A stretch of 64,000 bases of DNA from AP-15 sp963703855 (lineage in GTDB: Bacteria; Pseudomonadota; Alphaproteobacteria; ATCC43930; CGMCC-115725), in NCBI GenBank assembly GCA_963703855.1, contig CAVPFW010000018.1, positions 11,534 to 75,533 on the forward strand. The letters run 5' to 3'. The notes beneath the pieces are model-generated. The model saw nothing but the letters and a program-made list of their open reading frames with translations, was not told the origin of the DNA and ran no database searches. Of this stretch, positions 37,221 to 46,219 are shown piece after piece; position 1 is the first letter of the stretch, and the number at the start of each line of letters is the position of its first letter. The translations under genes were made by a program, and so were the position numbers.

Positions 37221-38050
37221 GCCGTCGCCTGCAGAACCGCGCGCATTGCTGCCACCGTGTGCAAATCGCGCTGGAAATCGTCGAAATGCCGCCCGGCGGC
37301 CTGGTCGAGATCGGCCTCGACGGCGCCGCGCAGGGTTTCGGGATCGCGGCAGCTTTCGGCGAGAAGCCGCGACGCCGCGTCGATCATCAGCGGGGCGCCG
37401 TTGGCGGCGCCGAGCACGACGCGGCAATAGCCTCGTGCGCGATCGGCGACCACGACGGCGAGCCCATTGGCGAACTCGCCGGATTTGCGGCAGAGCTTCA
37501 GGTAGCCCCAGCGCGCGTCGGCGGAAAGCTTGGGGATGCGGATGCTCTCGACGATCTCGTCATCGGCGAGCTTCGTCTGATAGATCCCGGTCGTGAATTC
37601 GCTGCATTTGACCCGGCGGCGCCGGTCGGGTCCGCACAGAACCGCCTCGGCGTCGAGGGCCGCGAGCACCGTCGGCCATTCGGCCGCCGGGTCCGACAGG
37701 GCCAGGCTGCCGCCGATCGTGCCGCGGGTGCGGATCGCGCGATAGGCGAGCCCGGCGGCGGCGCGCGGCATCAGCCCGCGTGACGGATCGGGCACCCGCC
37801 GATCCTCGATCGCGGCATGGGTGACGCAGGCGCCGAGGGTCACGCTGTCGTCGTCTTCCGCGGCCGACCCCAGCTCCGGCAGGCGCGCGATGTCGATCAG
37901 CAGCCCGGGCGAGGCGATCCGCAGGTTCATCATCGCCAGCAACGATTGGCCGCCGGCAACAACCCGCGCCTCGCCTAAGCCTTTTGCCAGCAGGCCGACC
38001 GCCTCGCTCAGGCTGCGCGGCCGGACATAATCGAAGGCGGGCGCTTTCAT
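37217..38050 (-). CDS. Molybdenum hydroxylase FAD-binding medium subunit
   Basis: A 277-residue CoxM-like flavoprotein subunit. FAD contacts are seen in RVVAGGQSLLAMMNLR and RTRGTIGGSLALSDPAAEWP, with the C-terminal CO_deh_flav_C domain (KLCRKSGEFANGLAVVV). It is the first gene of the three-subunit operon. The substrate is inferred only as an aldehyde or heterocycle from the large-subunit loop. Confidence 0.92.
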   Translation of the reverse strand: MKAPAFDYVRPRSLSEAVGLLAKGLGEARVVAGGQSLLAMMNLRIASPGLLIDIARLPELGSAAEDDDSVTLGACVTHAAIEDRRVPDPSRGLMPRAAAGLAYRAIRTRGTIGGSLALSDPAAEWPTVLAALDAEAVLCGPDRRRRVKCSEFTTGIYQTKLADDEIVESIRIPKLSADARWGYLKLCRKSGEFANGLAVVVADRARGYCRVVLGAANGAPLMIDAASRLLAESCRDPETLRGAVEADLDQAAGRHFDDFQRDLHTVAAMRAVLQATA

Positions 38051-38144
38051 CGGCGGGTGCCTCGAGACCGGCCGAACTGCAGCACCGCTGGAGGGGCGCT
38101 GTCAATTTCAAAACCGGACAGATCGTCTGCTCCCCAACCCGGAC

Positions 38145-38279
38145 ATGACACGGCGAACCTGGGGCAAGGCGCGCAGGCAGCACCTGGGGCTGCCTTGCAA
38201 GCTGACCCCGCACCGGCGCAGCGAGGCGATCGGCCGCCGCGACGGGGCGAAACGCCTCACCGACAGCGCCCGCGTCTAG
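38145..38279 (+). pseudogene. Remnant of a serine recombinase (resolvase/invertase) C-terminus
   Basis: A 44-codon frame encodes GKARRQHLGLPCKLTPHRRSE and AIGRRDGAKRLTDSARV before a TAG. This resembles the hinge and start of the HTH_7 DNA-binding domain of resolvases (KLTPHQR-EAI-RRDAGE-LTDIARS). The catalytic domain and the rest of the helix-turn-helix are absent. It fills the gap between the FAD subunit and the lactonase gene and overlaps the latter's stop by a few bases. Confidence 0.6.
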
Positions 38280-39334
38280 CCGTCAAGCCGCGCTGCGAGC
38301 ACCGCCATCGGCCGCTGGCCCGCCGCATAGGTCGTCAACGGCGTCAGCGCGCCCGTCTCCTGGTTGATGCGGTAAGAAGCCAGACGGCCCGACGCCGAGC
38401 CGGCGGCGTAGACGAAACGGCCCGCGGGGTCGAGACCGAAGGCGCTGGGGACCGCTTCGGTCGGGGCATGCCCGATGGCCGTCAGCCGCCCGCTGGCGTT
38501 GTCGACGGCAAACCCGGCGATGCTGTTGTGGCCGCGGTTGGCCACATAGAGGAATTGCCCCGAAGGCGTGAGGTAAATCTGCGAGCAGGTGTTCCGTGCG
38601 CTGTGCCCGTCGGGCAGGGTCGTGATCGTCTGCACCGCTGAGAGGGCGCCGGTCGCGGGGTCGAGACGATAGAGGGTGACGCTGCAGCCCTGCTCGTTGG
38701 AGAAATAAACCAGGTCTCGGGTGGGATGGAAACAATAGTGGCGAGGGCCGAGACGTTCCGCCGGCTCGACCCGCGGCGGCGAATTAGGGGTCAGATGGCC
38801 GGTGCCGGCGTCGAATTTGAACTGCGCGATCATATTGGGGCCAGGGTTCTCCCGCTGCGGCTCCAAGACGTTGTCGTTGAGACGGGCGATGTGCGGCACG
38901 AAGGCAAAGCGGTTGGAGGGATCGGTCTGGATGGCGTGGGCCCCGGTGGCCGTGGCCAGCCAAGCAACCGGTGCCGCGCCCACCGCGCCGTCCTCTCCCA
39001 CAGAATGGACCGCGGCAAACCCGCCCTGGTAATAGGCCGACAGCAAATACCTGCCGGTGCGGTCGGGGGCCAGAAACGTCGGCGCGTGCGGCGGTGCGAT
39101 TGTCCCCCGCAATGTGAGCCCGCCGCTCTGCTGATCGATCCGGAAGCTCGAGATCGTCGGCGCGCCGCGATGCCCGACATACAGCGTGTGCCGGTCCGGG
39201 CTGACCGCCAGCACGGACGGCCCTCCCGCGGCCGGCACTTCGGCCCGCGGCGTGAGCTCGCCGGTGTCGGCGTTGATGGCGAAGGTCAGGATCTTGTCTT
39301 CGTCCTGCAGGCAAACGTACAGAGAGCATGGCAT
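38276..39334 (-). CDS. Lactonase family seven-bladed beta-propeller protein
   Basis: A 352-residue cytoplasmic beta-propeller of the 6-phosphogluconolactonase/muconate-cycloisomerase (Pgl, COG2706) family. Blade motifs include SVLAVSPDRHTLYVGHRG, TFLAPDRTGRYLLSAYYQG, HYCFHPTRDLVYFSNEQG and QIYLTPSGQFLYVANRGHNSI. The ATG follows GGGAGGAC. It probably hydrolyses a sugar lactone, but several family members have other substrates. Confidence 0.88.
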   Translation of the reverse strand: MPCSLYVCLQDEDKILTFAINADTGELTPRAEVPAAGGPSVLAVSPDRHTLYVGHRGAPTISSFRIDQQSGGLTLRGTIAPPHAPTFLAPDRTGRYLLSAYYQGGFAAVHSVGEDGAVGAAPVAWLATATGAHAIQTDPSNRFAFVPHIARLNDNVLEPQRENPGPNMIAQFKFDAGTGHLTPNSPPRVEPAERLGPRHYCFHPTRDLVYFSNEQGCSVTLYRLDPATGALSAVQTITTLPDGHSARNTCSQIYLTPSGQFLYVANRGHNSIAGFAVDNASGRLTAIGHAPTEAVPSAFGLDPAGRFVYAAGSASGRLASYRINQETGALTPLTTYAAGQRPMAVLAARLDG

Positions 39335-39495
39335 CTTTTGTCCTCCCTTAAGACCGCCGCCGGCGGATGCTACGGCATGTCGATCAAATCCGAAACCGCC
39401 GCCCGCCGCCCTGACCAGCTTGCGCCGTCCGGCAAGCTTGGCGACCCGGACGAACGCCCCTGTTCAAAGCCGCGGCGGCGGTCCCTCCGGATAAT

Positions 39496-40350
39496 TCATG
39501 CGGCCAGCCCGCGGATCAGATTCGCCCAGCGGTCCAGCACCGGCAGGATCTCGTCTGCCTTGGCCGGCGGCAGGCGCACGGTCATGCGGGCGATGCCGAG
39601 GTCGCGGTTGCGCTTCAACAGATCGAGATCTTCCGGAGCGCCGCCCAGAGTGACCGGCAGGGATTGCGGATCGCGGCCGGCCTCCCCGGCCATCTGGCGC
39701 AGGCGCGGCATGAACTCCTCGGGGCTGCCCGAGCCGGCGCTCGGAGCCTGCGGGAGCAGCCCGTCGCCGTAGCGGATCGCGCGGCGCGCGGCGAGGCGGA
39801 AGGCGCCGCCGACGATGACCGGCGGGTGCGGCGTCTGCACCGGCTTCGGCCAGGTCGTCATCGGTGGGAAGTTGACGATGGTCCCGCGATATTCCGGCTG
39901 GTCCTTGGTCCAGATCTCTTTCATCGCCTCGATCTGCTCGCGCATCTTCAAGGCGCGGGTTTCGTAGACGGTGCCGTGGTCTTCGATCTCCTCGGCATTC
40001 CAGCCGCAGCCGATGCCGAACAGGAAGCGGCCCTTCGACACCTGGTCGAGCGAGGCGACGAGCTTCGCGGTCTGGATCGTGTCGCGCTGGATCACCAGGC
40101 AGATGCCGGTGGCGAGCTTGAGCCGGGTGGTGACCGCGGCCGCGGCGCTCAACGTGACGAACGGATCCATCACGTCATAGTATTGCTGCGACAATTCCAT
40201 GCCGCCCGGAAGGGCGAAGCGGCGGGTGACCGGGATGTGCGAGTGTTCCGCCACCCACAGCGAGTCGAAGCCGCGCTGTTCGAGTGCCACGGCCAATTCG
40301 GTCGGCGCCATCGAATACTCGGTGAAGAAGATCGCCGCGCCGATTTCCAT
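39496..40350 (-). CDS. LLM class (F420-dependent type) oxidoreductase
   Basis: A 284-residue luciferase-like protein of the type often annotated as F420-dependent (TIGR03619-like). Stretches are IGAAIFFTEYSMAPTELAVALE, SLWVAEHSHIPV, LATGICLVIQRDTIQTAKLVA, GRFLFGIGCGWNAEEIEDHG and HPPVIVGGAF. The ATG at 40350 has GGTGAGGA upstream; a GTG three codons earlier is possible. It follows another LLM gene by 48 bases on the same strand, suggesting an operon. Confidence 0.88.
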   Translation of the reverse strand: MEIGAAIFFTEYSMAPTELAVALEQRGFDSLWVAEHSHIPVTRRFALPGGMELSQQYYDVMDPFVTLSAAAAVTTRLKLATGICLVIQRDTIQTAKLVASLDQVSKGRFLFGIGCGWNAEEIEDHGTVYETRALKMREQIEAMKEIWTKDQPEYRGTIVNFPPMTTWPKPVQTPHPPVIVGGAFRLAARRAIRYGDGLLPQAPSAGSGSPEEFMPRLRQMAGEAGRDPQSLPVTLGGAPEDLDLLKRNRDLGIARMTVRLPPAKADEILPVLDRWANLIRGLAA

Positions 40351-40398
40351 GTTCCTCACCCCGCTGTCGTTTGTCGCCGCAAGCCTCGCCGCTGCGGA

Positions 40399-41460
40399 TC
40401 ACTCCGCGGCGTTGCGAGCGAGCGGGCCGAGAGCCCGCTCGACCCGCGGCCTGACCTCGCTGATCATCAGCTCCATCGAGTGCATCGCCGCCTTGTGCGG
40501 GGTCGCCCCGACCTTGAACGAAAAGCACATATGGACCGGATCGGTCGCACGGATCTCGCCGACCAGCTTCTCGGCCACGGTCTCGACATCGCCGATCAAG
40601 AGATCGTTGTGGATCTGTTCGAGCGGCGGCTCGTCGGGGAACGGCTTGTCGACCAGCACCGTGCCCTGCATGACTTCCTGCCGCCGCCGCAGGCTCGACG
40701 CGAGCCGGGTCTGGTAGCGCGCGTTCTCGGCAAAGCGCAGGCCGTCCTCCTTGCTGTCGGTAATGTGGCAGAAGCGGTTGACGGTGATCTGGGCGTTGGC
40801 CAATGGCACGCCCTCGGCCCGGTACGCGTCTTTGATGATCTGGTACTGCTCGGCCAGGAGCGCCGCACCCCCGACCCGGCCCGACGACAACACCCGGTAG
40901 CCGTGCCGTGCGGCGGCGCGGAACATCGCCTCGGTATGGCCGGCGACGTAGATCGGCAGCGGCTTCTGCACCGGCCGGGCCGGGATGTGGGTCTCCGGGA
41001 TGCGGTAGTGCTTGCCGTCGTAGCTGAAGAAATCCTGGGAAAAGGCACGGTCGAGGATGTCGCAGAACTCCTCGGTCATCTCCAGATTGGCCTTGATGTC
41101 GACGCCGAACCGCTCGAATTCGTAGGGCTGGTAGCCGGCGCCGACGCCGAGCATCAGGCGCCCGTTCGACAGCGCGTCGGCGGTTGCGATCTCGGCCGCG
41201 AGCCGCGCCGGGTTGTAGAGCGGCAGGACCACGACTGCGGTGCCGAGCCGGATCTTTTTGGTGATCGAGGCGCAGTGCGCGACCATCATCAGCGGCGACG
41301 CGCACAGGCAGTAATTCGAGAAGTGATGCTCGGCAAACCAGGCGGTCGCGTAACCGAGCTCGTCGGCCCGCCGGGTCTGCTCGGCGACCTCGGCAAAGAC
41401 TTCCGCCGTCGGCTTTGCGGGGTCGCGCGACCCCATCAGATTGAAGATGCCGAATTCCAT
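40399..41460 (-). CDS. LLM class flavin-dependent oxidoreductase
   Basis: A 353-residue luciferase-like monooxygenase beginning MEFGIFNLMGSRDP. It has ATAWFAEHHFSNYCLCASPLM, RLGTAVVVLPLYNPARLAAE, GRLMLGVGAGYQPYEFERFG and a C-terminal VHMCFSFKVGATPHKAAMHS. It resembles alkanal/alkane-type LLM oxygenases, but the substrate is unknown. It is the first gene of a two-gene LLM run with the one ending at 39496. Confidence 0.88.
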   Translation of the reverse strand: MEFGIFNLMGSRDPAKPTAEVFAEVAEQTRRADELGYATAWFAEHHFSNYCLCASPLMMVAHCASITKKIRLGTAVVVLPLYNPARLAAEIATADALSNGRLMLGVGAGYQPYEFERFGVDIKANLEMTEEFCDILDRAFSQDFFSYDGKHYRIPETHIPARPVQKPLPIYVAGHTEAMFRAAARHGYRVLSSGRVGGAALLAEQYQIIKDAYRAEGVPLANAQITVNRFCHITDSKEDGLRFAENARYQTRLASSLRRRQEVMQGTVLVDKPFPDEPPLEQIHNDLLIGDVETVAEKLVGEIRATDPVHMCFSFKVGATPHKAAMHSMELMISEVRPRVERALGPLARNAAE

Positions 41461-41874
41461 CGCCCACTCCTTCGCTTTGCCGGCTTGCCATAACCGTGGC
41501 CGCGATCACCCGAGTGCGTCAAGGCTCCCCGTATTTTGTCGGGTCGGGGCACCCCGAGCATCCTCGACCGGAAGCACGAGTTGCGGCGGGCAACTTCGCC
41601 ACAGCTGCCGGCTTGGCTTGCCGGCGAAGCTGGATCGGGGGAATGTCGGGTTCGTTGTGCCCTCCTGATGGAGGCACGCAGGCCATGCGCGACAATGTGG
41701 CGTGCGAGTTCCCGGCCGGCTACGGCGGGGCGGGGCGCCGCGCCTACACCGGTTTGCCGCAGCAGCGCGAAGATGGAGCATCGCAGCCGATGCCGCGCAA
41801 CGCTCGCAGTAAGGGCATGATGTCCGGAATCTCTGCCGGCCCGCCGCTGATCGCCAGCCGTTGTCGGCACACAC
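41461..41874. other. Non-coding stretch
   Basis: About 410 bases between the LLM start and a terminator. Several short inverted repeats (ctgccggcttggcttgccgg near 41605) are visible, but no protein-like frame, RNA gene or named repeat could be supported. Confidence 0.35.
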
Positions 41875-41907
41875 AAAAAGACCCGCCGGCTGGGCCGGAC
41901 CGGGTCT
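41875..41907 (-). terminator. Rho-independent terminator of the small exported protein gene
   Basis: On the minus strand AGACCCG...CGGGTCT forms the outer stem, with an inner GGCC/GGCC pairing, followed by TTTTTGTGT. It lies 20 bases downstream of the stop at 41927. Confidence 0.75.
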
Positions 41908-41926
41908 CTGTGCGGGCGATAAAGAT

Positions 41927-42199
41927 TTAGTTCGGCGCGGGGGCGAAATGGGGCGTCGAGTATGGATGCCGCCCAGGGTCTTTATCGGATTGCGCCGCCT
42001 GGTAATGCTCCTCCGTCCATCCCGTGCTGTTACCGGGATTGGGGAAGATCTTGCTTGACGAAAGCGCGGGCTTCGTGGCGGTCGGAGCGGTCGCGGAGCT
42101 GGTCGGCGGCAAGGCCGAGACCGACTGCGCATGTGCGATCGCGCTCGCTCCAGCCAGCAACCCTACGCCCAAAACCGTCGCTTTAAGCAAACTGTGCAT
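41927..42199 (-). CDS. Small exported hypothetical protein
   Basis: A 90-residue protein. The ATG at 42199 has GGAGAA upstream and starts a signal peptide (LLKATVLGVGLLAGASAIAHA). The mature part is Ser/Thr/Pro-rich with SSKIFPNPGNSTGWTEEHYQ and DKDPGRHPYSTPHFAPAPN. No family is recognised. A clear terminator follows, so it is a real, separately transcribed unit; AT-rich DNA upstream (42210-42300) probably holds its promoter. Confidence 0.7.
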   Translation of the reverse strand: MHSLLKATVLGVGLLAGASAIAHAQSVSALPPTSSATAPTATKPALSSSKIFPNPGNSTGWTEEHYQAAQSDKDPGRHPYSTPHFAPAPN

Positions 42200-42349
42200 G
42201 CGGGATTCTCCGGTCATAAAATCGAGTTGACATTGTTCAACATCAGCACCGGTCCACCATGATACAAATGATAATTGTGCATCGCATTCATGCATCATAT
42301 TCATTAGGCGGCGACTGGCTCCATCGTGCCCAGACTTGTCGTCGTCGGG

Positions 42350-43642
42350 CTACTCTCCTGCCACCGCCAAGCGGCCGACGCTGGGAACCACGTCGATCGG
42401 GCGGTCGGGCCGGATCCAGCGGGTCAGGACGATGGCGAACAGCAACAGACCGACGGAGAAGGCGAACGGGGTCGTCCAGCTGCCGGTCCGCTGCAGGATC
42501 CAGCCGAACATGACCGGCGACAATATGCCGGCGACCGCGCCCGCGGCGTTCATCAGCGCGCTCGAAGAGCCGGCGTAATTGGGTGCTATGTCCATCGTCG
42601 CGGTCCACAGCGGCGAGATCGCGAAGCCGAGGAAGAACAGCGCGATCGTGAAGCCGGCCAGCCCGATGACCAGATCGTGGACGAGTATCGCCGGCACCAG
42701 CCCCGCCACGGCGAGGGTCCAGCTGAGCGCGATCAGCAAGGAGCGCGCGATGTTCAGGTTCCCGGTGCGGCGCAGCAGATAGTCGGTGACGACGCCGCCG
42801 AGCAGCTCGGCGATCATCGCGCTGAACAGCATCGCCGCGTAAAACAAGGACGATTTCTTCAGATCGAGGCCGTAGTTTTTCTGGAACAGGGAGGGCATCC
42901 AGGTCACGTACAGCCAGCCGGTCCAGCCCTGACAGAAGTAGATGATCATCAGCGGCGCCACGCGGGGGACGAGCCGTCGCCACGGCACCGGGCCGGAACC
43001 GCTTCGGCTTGCGGGATCTGCGCTCGGCAGCGCCGCCACCTCCGCGCTGGTGATGGCGGGATGCTGGCGCGGATCCTCGCGGAAAAACCACCACCACACC
43101 GCCGCCCAAAATGCCGACAGGATGCCGAGCGCGACGAATGAAAAACGCCAGGAGAACCAGATGATCAGGAAGGCGACGATCGGCGCCGCAGCTCCCGCGC
43201 CGAGACGCCCGGCGGCGTGGGTGATCCCGACCGCCGTGCCGCGCGACGCGAGCGGGGTCCATCTCGACAGCGCACGGGTGGCCGCCGGCAGTGTCGCGCC
43301 CTCCCCCATGCCGAGCACCAAGCGCACGGCGAACAGCGAGAGGAGCCCGGTAACTGCGCCGGTCGCGATCGTCGTGATCGACCAGGCTAGCCCGCAGACG
43401 GTCAAGGTGCGTCGCGCGCCGAAGCGGTCGGCGAACCAGCCCCCGACCAGCTGAAACGGCGCATAGGCGTAGTTGAAGGCCGAAAAGGCGATCCCGAGCG
43501 CGATATTGCCGAGGCCAAGGTCCTTCTGCATCACGCTCGCCGCGGCGGCCAGGTTGACGCGGTCGATAAAGAGGATGAAGTGCATCATGACCAGCAGGGC
43601 CAGGAAGTTCCTGGTGGCGCGTCCGCTGAAGGGGAACAGCAT
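42350..43642 (-). CDS. MFS transporter, anion:cation symporter-like
   Basis: A 430-residue, 12-helix major facilitator. The helix 2-3 loop signature is GGWFADRFGARRTL, and FILFIDRVNLAAAASVMQKDLGL is typical of the ACS (phthalate/glucarate/tartrate) branch. It probably takes up an organic anion with protons across the inner membrane. The substrate is not fixed by neighbours. Confidence 0.88.
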   Translation of the reverse strand: MLFPFSGRATRNFLALLVMMHFILFIDRVNLAAAASVMQKDLGLGNIALGIAFSAFNYAYAPFQLVGGWFADRFGARRTLTVCGLAWSITTIATGAVTGLLSLFAVRLVLGMGEGATLPAATRALSRWTPLASRGTAVGITHAAGRLGAGAAAPIVAFLIIWFSWRFSFVALGILSAFWAAVWWWFFREDPRQHPAITSAEVAALPSADPASRSGSGPVPWRRLVPRVAPLMIIYFCQGWTGWLYVTWMPSLFQKNYGLDLKKSSLFYAAMLFSAMIAELLGGVVTDYLLRRTGNLNIARSLLIALSWTLAVAGLVPAILVHDLVIGLAGFTIALFFLGFAISPLWTATMDIAPNYAGSSSALMNAAGAVAGILSPVMFGWILQRTGSWTTPFAFSVGLLLFAIVLTRWIRPDRPIDVVPSVGRLAVAGE

Positions 43643-43776
43643 GCTGTTTTCTTCTCCCTAAGCCATACGAGTGTGGCAGATCGTGCTAAGGCGCGCATTG
43701 CCGCATTGTGCACGGCCGCAGCGCTGGCAGCCGCTGCCGAGCAGGTTGTGGACAGACGGGCAACCCCGGGGCTGGC

Positions 43777-44214
43777 CTATATGTTCAGCGGCGGCAGGCC
43801 GAGGCGGGGGATCTCGATCGCCGGGCAGCGATTCATCACGATCTTGACGCCGCGGGCTTCGGCACGGGCGGCAGCCGCGTCGTCGCGGACGCCGAGCTGC
43901 ATCCACACCACCTTGGCGCCGGCCGCGACCGCCGCGTCGACTACCGCACCGGCCGCCTCGCTGCGGCGAAACACGTCGACCATGTCGACGGGCTCGGGAA
44001 TTTCGGCGAGCGAGGGCCAGCACCTCTCGCCGAGAATCGTGCCGTCTGCGGCGTTGGGGTTGACCGGGATCGCGCGATAGCCGCGGCGCTGCAGATAGGC
44101 CATGACCCGGTGGCTCGGCCGCTCGCGCCTGGGGCTCGCGCCGACCACGGCGATGGTCCGCACCTTCGTCAGAATGTCGCGCAGATAGGCCTCGGAATAG
44201 CTGTCGTGGTCCAT
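43777..44214 (-). CDS. CoA-binding domain protein (YccU-like)
   Basis: A 145-residue Rossmann-fold CoA-binding protein: TIAVVGASPRRERPSHRVMAYL, GYRAIPVNPNAADGTILGE, PVDMVDVFRRSEAAGAVVDAA and KVVWMQLGVRDDAAAARAEA. The family binds CoA or nucleotides and its role is unknown. It lies 7 bases downstream of the crotonase gene, so the two are probably co-transcribed. Confidence 0.9.
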   Translation of the reverse strand: MDHDSYSEAYLRDILTKVRTIAVVGASPRRERPSHRVMAYLQRRGYRAIPVNPNAADGTILGERCWPSLAEIPEPVDMVDVFRRSEAAGAVVDAAVAAGAKVVWMQLGVRDDAAAARAEARGVKIVMNRCPAIEIPRLGLPPLNI

Positions 44215-44221
44215 CGCCCCC

Positions 44222-45028
44222 TCACCGGTCCTGCCATACCGGGGCGCGCTTGGCGAGAAAGGCGTCGATGCCTTCGCCGGCGTCGTTCGCCAGCATGTTC
44301 GTCGTCATGACCTCGGCGGCGTAGCGATAGGCGGCGGCGAGGTCGAGCTCGGCCTGGCGGTAGAACGCCTCCTTGCCGATCGCCAAGGTGAAGGCCGATT
44401 TGCCGGCGATGTGGCGGGCCAGGGCGCTGACCACGGGGCGCAGACCCGCTCGCGGAACGATGCGGTTGACGAGCCCGATATCGCGCGCGCCCATCGCATT
44501 GATCTGTTCGCCGGTCAGCAGCATTTCCATCGCCGCCTTGCGCCCGACCGTGCGCGACAGCGCCACCATCGGGGTCGAGCAGAACAGCCCGATATTGACG
44601 CCGGGGGTGGCGAAGCGGGCATCCTCGGAGGCGATCGCCAGATCGCAGGTCGCGACCAGCTGGCAGCCCGCCGCCGTCGCCACCCCGTGCACCTCGGCGA
44701 TGACCGGCTTTGGCAGGTGGACAATCGCCAGCATCAATTCGCTGCATTGGGCGAAGATGCGCTGGTAGGTCTCGCGCTGCGGATCGCCGCGGATCTCGTG
44801 CAGATCGTGCCCGGCGCAAAAGGCCGGCCCGGCCCCGGCGATGACGACGACGCGCGCCTCCGTGTCCTCGGCCGCCCGGCCGAGGGCGTCGATCATTGCG
44901 TCCATCAGCGCCGCCGACAGCGCGTTGCGCGCCTGCGGCCGGTTCATCGTCAGACGCAGCACCCCGCCGTCGCTATGCGCCTCGAGGAGAACCGGGACTT
45001 TCTCGGTGACCATTGGCATCGCCGTCAT
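44222..45028 (-). CDS. Enoyl-CoA hydratase/isomerase family protein, ECHDC3-like
   Basis: A 268-residue crotonase-fold protein. The CoA-binding and oxyanion segments are NRPQARNALSAALMDAM, GAGPAFCAGHDLHEI and HGVATAAGCQLVATCDLAIAS. The two glutamates of true enoyl-CoA hydratases are not present: Gln replaces the first in AAGCQLVATCD, and FATPGVNIGLFCSTPM replaces the second. This matches the ECHDC3 branch, so hydratase activity should not be assumed. ATG 45028 was chosen; the open frame reaches 37 codons further. Confidence 0.88.
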   Translation of the reverse strand: MTAMPMVTEKVPVLLEAHSDGGVLRLTMNRPQARNALSAALMDAMIDALGRAAEDTEARVVVIAGAGPAFCAGHDLHEIRGDPQRETYQRIFAQCSELMLAIVHLPKPVIAEVHGVATAAGCQLVATCDLAIASEDARFATPGVNIGLFCSTPMVALSRTVGRKAAMEMLLTGEQINAMGARDIGLVNRIVPRAGLRPVVSALARHIAGKSAFTLAIGKEAFYRQAELDLAAAYRYAAEVMTTNMLANDAGEGIDAFLAKRAPVWQDR

Positions 45029-45117
45029 CACGCCTTCACCCTTGCCTGCCCGACGCGGAACCGCAACTCTGATGCCGGCGCCGTCGCGGCGGCAACAGGT
45101 ATTTTGAGGAGCAGAAG

Positions 45118-46152
45118 GTGGAGGACAGCGCCGCGCCATTGCGTGAGGCGTGGTATTACGCGGCGGCCGGCCGGTGCATCAAACCGCGGGCGATGGTGGC
45201 AAAGCTGATGCTCGGCGAGCCGGTGCTGATCGGCCGCGACGCCGAGGGTGCGGCGTTCGCCCTGCGCGACCTGTGCCCGCACCGCGGCATGCGGCTCAGC
45301 GCCGGCCGATTCGACGGGCGCGAGGTCGAGTGCTGCTATCACGGCTGGCGCTTCGACACCGGTGGCCGGTGCACGGCGATCCCGTCCCTGGTGCCGGGCC
45401 AGGCGTTCGCGCCCGGCCGCGTTCGCGTCCGCGCCTACCCGGCACGCGAGGTGCAGGGCAACATCTGGGTTTACTTTGGTGACGACCCGGCCACGGCGCC
45501 GGAGATCCCGGTCCTCGACGGGTTCGGGGACGCCGCCCCCGATCTGGTCGAGCGCGTCCTTTTCGCGGCCGCGATCGACCATGCCGTCGTCGGGCTGATG
45601 GACCCCGCGCACGGGCCCTTCGTGCACCGCGCCTGGTGGTGGCGCTCGCGCCGGTCGATCCAGGCCAAGGCCAAGGCTTTTGCCCCATCGCCTTGGGGCT
45701 TTACGATGAGCCGCCACATGCCCTCGGCCAACTCGCGCGCCTACCGGCTCTTAGGCGGCACCCCGGAAACCGAGATCGTCTTTCGGCTGCCGAGCGTCAG
45801 GGTCGAGCACATCCATGCCGGGCGCCGTCTCGTCGGCAATCTGACCGCGATCACCCCGATCGACGACCGGACGACCGAGATCAACCATTGCGTCTATTGG
45901 ACTTCGCCCTGGCTCGGCATGCTGAAGCCGCTGCTGCGGCCTTACGTGCGCGCGTTCCTGCGCCAGGACCGCGACATCATGGAGCGCCAGCAGCAGGGGT
46001 TGCGCTTCGCGCCGCCCTTGATGCTGATCGACGACGCCGACACCCAGGCCAAATGGTATTACCGGCTCAAGCGCGAGTACCGCCGCGCCCGCGCCGCCAG
46101 CCGGCCGTTCGCGAACCCGGTCGAGCCCCGCACCCTCGAATGGCGCAGCTGA
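45118..46152 (+). CDS. Rieske [2Fe-2S] non-heme iron oxygenase, alpha subunit
   Basis: A 344-residue aromatic-ring-hydroxylating-type oxygenase. The Rieske ligands are C53-P-H55 (DLCPHRG) and C72-x2-H75 (ECCYHGW). The C-terminal domain carries DHAVVGLMDPAHGPFVHRAW, where the mononuclear iron ligands should lie. The GTG start has AGGAG upstream. Its size and layout fit single-component demethylase/vanillate-type oxygenases (VanA group), which need a separate reductase not found nearby. It diverges from the crotonase gene. Confidence 0.9.
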   Translation: MEDSAAPLREAWYYAAAGRCIKPRAMVAKLMLGEPVLIGRDAEGAAFALRDLCPHRGMRLSAGRFDGREVECCYHGWRFDTGGRCTAIPSLVPGQAFAPGRVRVRAYPAREVQGNIWVYFGDDPATAPEIPVLDGFGDAAPDLVERVLFAAAIDHAVVGLMDPAHGPFVHRAWWWRSRRSIQAKAKAFAPSPWGFTMSRHMPSANSRAYRLLGGTPETEIVFRLPSVRVEHIHAGRRLVGNLTAITPIDDRTTEINHCVYWTSPWLGMLKPLLRPYVRAFLRQDRDIMERQQQGLRFAPPLMLIDDADTQAKWYYRLKREYRRARAASRPFANPVEPRTLEWRS

Positions 46153-46173
46153 GCGCGCGTTGGCGCAAAGCCG

Positions 46174-46199
46174 AAAAAAGCGGCGCCCGGAGGCGCCGC
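46174..46199 (-). terminator. Rho-independent terminator after the PEP-CTERM gene
   Basis: GCGGCGCC-TCCG-GGCGCCGC, an 8-base perfect stem with a 4-base loop, is followed by TTTTTT on the minus strand. It lies 20 bases downstream of the stop at 46220 and between convergent genes. Confidence 0.88.
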
Positions 46200-46219
46200 C
46201 CTGAGCATGTCGGTTTTCT

